DNA from: Kribbella sp. VKM Ac-2569
Lineage (GTDB): Bacteria; Actinomycetota; Actinomycetes; Propionibacteriales; Kribbellaceae
NCBI RefSeq assembly: GCF_004216905.1
Contig: NZ_SGXJ01000008.1
Coordinates: 124,001-188,000, forward strand
Length of the DNA stretch: 64,000 bases
Direction of reading: 5' to 3'
Below are positions 62,701 through 64,000 of this stretch, one piece after another. Position 1 is the first letter of the stretch. Each line of letters starts with the position of its first letter. The notes under the pieces are model-generated. The model was not told the DNA's origin. It searched no databases and was given only the letters and a program-made list of their open reading frames with translations. Position numbers and translations under genes: made by a program.

Positions 62701-64000
62701 AGCCGCCGATGCGGTCGCTGGCCGAGCGCTACCGGTTCGACCTGGACCGCACCCCCTGGAAGGCGTTGAGTGACGAGGCCCAACACGCCGTGCTGTACGG
62801 CGACGCGTTCTGGCGCGGGTTGAATTCGTGGGCCGCGAACGATGTCGGGGGCAAGGACTCGACCGTGTTCCCGTGCCGGGAGTGTGGTGGTCGGCGGCTC
62901 CGTTCGCCGTACCTGGCAATCCGCATCGAGGGACGCGGACGGGATGAACTCTTCTCGACCTCGCTCGCCGACCTCGAGTCCGTCCTGACCTCGATGGACG
63001 AACCTGAGGATCGACAAGCGGCAGACGCCCGGAGCATCGCGCTGCGCCGGCTCGGCTTCCTCCATGCCGTCGGGCTGGGCTACCTCGACCTGAACCGGGC
63101 GACCTGGACGCTATCGGCCGGTGAAGCGCAACGCATCAAGTTGGCGTCGGTGCTCGGGGCCGGACTTGTCGGGATGACGGTAACGCTCGACGAACCCTCG
63201 AGGGGCCTGCATCCCTCGGAGGTGACCACCCTGGCAAGGACGCTGACCGAGTTGCGGGCCGCGGGCAACACCGTCATCGCCGTCGAGCACGACCCGATTC
63301 TCATCCGCGCGGCGGACGACGTCATCGAGATCGGCCCTGGTCCCGGACGGTCGGGCGGTCGCTTGGTCGGACTGGACAGCCCGCAGTCCGTGACGCGAGC
63401 GGTTCTGGACGGAAATGTCCCAGCCACGCGCCGCGACGGCCGTCGGGAGCCGACAGGCTGGATGCAGGTCACCGGAGCGCGGGAGAACAATCTCGACGGG
63501 CTCGACGTCCGCGTTCCGCTCGGCGTGCTGGCCGGAGTCTGCGGGATGTCCGGGTCGGGTAAGTCCTCGCTCGTCGTCGACACCATTGCACTGGGCCTGA
63601 CCCGGCCCAAGACCAACATCTCTGGCAGTGGCGTGATCCGCGTCCGCCCGGGCGATCATGACGCCATCTCCGGTGCACCCAGGCGAACGGTTGTGGCTGA
63701 CCAGTCCCGCGCCGAGATCACGTCACCGGGGATGTTTCTCGGGCTCATCGGCGCCGTCCGGAAGGAGTTCGCCGGCACCGAGGCAGCAACGGAGCAAGGC
63801 ATCACGATCAAGGATCTGGCCTATCGCTGCGACGCTTGCAAGGGCAAAGGGGCCTGGCAGCAGGACATGTCTTTCCTGCCGTCGATTCCTCAGACCTGCG
63901 AGGCCTGTGCCGGATCCGGGTACCGCCGCGAGGTCGCCACGCTGCTCCACCGTGGCCGCAGCCTCGCCGACATCGAAGACCTCACCATCGACGAACTGGT
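59727..64000 (+). CDS. Tandem UvrA-like excinuclease subunit A with four ATPase modules (partial)
   Basis: The reading frame is open from GTG 59727 to the window end (over 1,420 codons). Four P-loops are visible: VSGSGKSSLAFD (residue ~46), GPSGAGKTTLS (~489), GVSGSGKSSLVHD (~806) and GMSGSGKSSLVVD (~1274). Three ABC signatures are seen: LSRGEAQRTRLA (~343), LSGGEAQRVRLARE (~665) and LSAGEAQRIKLAS (~1129). Walker B segments include LDEPTIGLHHSD, LDEPTTGLHPGD and LDEPSRGLHPSE. Zinc-finger cysteines occur at CPDCEGMG, CEACDG, CDACKGKG and CEACAGSG. A normal UvrA has two ATPase sites, so this is a fused double form. UvrA finds DNA lesions for nucleotide-excision repair; double forms may serve drug-DNA adducts. 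The fourth signature lies beyond the window. Confidence 0.93.
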   Translation, partial: MDRRGAGDGALGRARGRVLEVRGAGAHNLRDVDVSFGPGLTAVVGVSGSGKSSLAFDVVYTEARRRFVESLALGGNRARVPAAQVRHIAGLGPAVAVAQNVLNRNPLSTLATSVGLHPFLRILYSRFAEVECPDCHVSVRALSAEERLAVALDLLARNDELDVDVAIVRGLVGSHERLLAGVRGEFAQVRVDGRPWAATSRSRVPHLDPARPHDVVVRVATLQQGLSPAEVRAALERADALGRPEVLLGGTPVLRAPICPQCGAWVRPLAPSAFRGDNDTSSHRIAGLTFQELLGRSVTEVLEFVQRLPEGSRRLQDELLRRLRPLHQLGLGYLALDRSMPTLSRGEAQRTRLAVVLSGRLEDLLHVLDEPTIGLHHSDLRRLLDAIAGLPGPVLMVEHDPVAVAMADDVVEIGPGGGDAGGRLVFQGPPAELWRAGTASGISFSAGARRQRSRRPVSDDRISVAGASLRNLRNVGCEIPLGSLTVITGPSGAGKTTLSHDVLLASLRERGPVGCATFDAPVIRARAVDQAPLGKNPRSNPATYTKVFDRIREVFANETGRPATDFTFNRAEGACPDCEGMGSVAIGMSFLAPIWVPCEACDGQRYRSEVLEATSAGRSIADVLALSVDEANAAFAEHPSVTSILQSLQEVGLGYLTLGQPSPSLSGGEAQRVRLAREVAKARTGDLVLLDEPTTGLHPGDLDRLLAVLDRLTDNGCTVVVVEHQPDVIAAADWCIDLGPGGGPDGGRLQHCGPPVAEKRPRVHPRTEPRTDRRSSNAIRVRGARAHNLQGVDVDFAKGRFTVVTGVSGSGKSSLVHDVVESEANRRLLECLSVYERQSVREGPEAPVDSLTGLGPTMNIDPSGRVLDARGPGVDVWDRVTIGRSGDLDRLLAVIIARAGVRTCLACGAGSVRRTSPKPEAPWMCDDCGTSAVPIEPRHLVGSPVSTCPQCLGLGVEHEFDFPNLIVDPDVPILGGVFGGSLAWFGTTRGEEPPMRSLAERYRFDLDRTPWKALSDEAQHAVLYGDAFWRGLNSWAANDVGGKDSTVFPCRECGGRRLRSPYLAIRIEGRGRDELFSTSLADLESVLTSMDEPEDRQAADARSIALRRLGFLHAVGLGYLDLNRATWTLSAGEAQRIKLASVLGAGLVGMTVTLDEPSRGLHPSEVTTLARTLTELRAAGNTVIAVEHDPILIRAADDVIEIGPGPGRSGGRLVGLDSPQSVTRAVLDGNVPATRRDGRREPTGWMQVTGARENNLDGLDVRVPLGVLAGVCGMSGSGKSSLVVDTIALGLTRPKTNISGSGVIRVRPGDHDAISGAPRRTVVADQSRAEITSPGMFLGLIGAVRKEFAGTEAATEQGITIKDLAYRCDACKGKGAWQQDMSFLPSIPQTCEACAGSGYRREVATLLHRGRSLADIEDLTIDEL

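Noticed and set aside
1..64000. CRISPR array or rRNA operon
   Set aside because: No regularly spaced short repeats and no rRNA sequence were seen.

Overview
The window is high-GC actinobacterial DNA with frequent GTG starts, GAF-ANTAR, MocR and CGNR regulators, and SAM-methyltransferase, PPOX and excalibur families typical of soil actinomycetes. The base and codon style resembles Kribbella or other Nocardioidaceae; that placement is an inference, not proven by a marker gene.

Region 1 (1-20.9 kb) is ordinary chromosome. It is a series of small regulator/enzyme units: CGNR regulator, GNAT, ROK regulator, GAF-ANTAR, an NhaA antiporter fused to a DsbA-like domain, rhodanese, SAM methyltransferase, a TPR protein, a DUF1622 membrane protein, an FAD oxidoreductase divergent from a MocR regulator, hydrolases, a LysR regulator coupled to a beta-lactamase-fold protein, RidA divergent from a LacI regulator with an added PmoA-like domain, and thiS-thiG behind a TPP riboswitch. 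It ends with a G5/excalibur lipoprotein and a tRNA-Lys(UUU).

Region 2 (20,918-57,246) is a ~36.3 kb integrative element in the 3' end of that tRNA. It is bounded by perfect 38-bp direct repeats; the right copy is only the 3' part of the tRNA. It carries a tyrosine integrase with an XRE-type helix-turn-helix between its catalytic residues and an apparent frameshift, a duplicated integrase 5' end, a MobF relaxase-helicase, a small Prim-Pol/GGDEF operon, and a winged-helix protein beside a perfect 22-bp inverted repeat. I see no TraB/FtsK or type IV secretion genes, so it looks mobilizable rather than self-transmissible. Its cargo is mainly anti-phage: a DUF262 (GmrSD-like) protein with two unrecognised neighbours, a Shedu nuclease, a complete type I restriction-modification operon (hsdM-hsdS-hsdR plus a YgjP-like metallopeptidase) and a Gabija pair (gajA-gajB). 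It also carries a compact ATP-grasp RiPP locus: XRE-TPR regulator, GNAT, precursor peptide and ATP-grasp ligase. Several broken genes (old yellow enzyme, Nudix, PD-(D/E)XK-like, others) show active gene turnover.

Region 3 (57.25-64.0 kb) is chromosome again: a membrane-protein remnant, an amidohydrolase, an ArsR remnant, a DinB-like protein, and a very long UvrA-like gene that runs off the window with four ATPase P-loops, double the normal UvrA.
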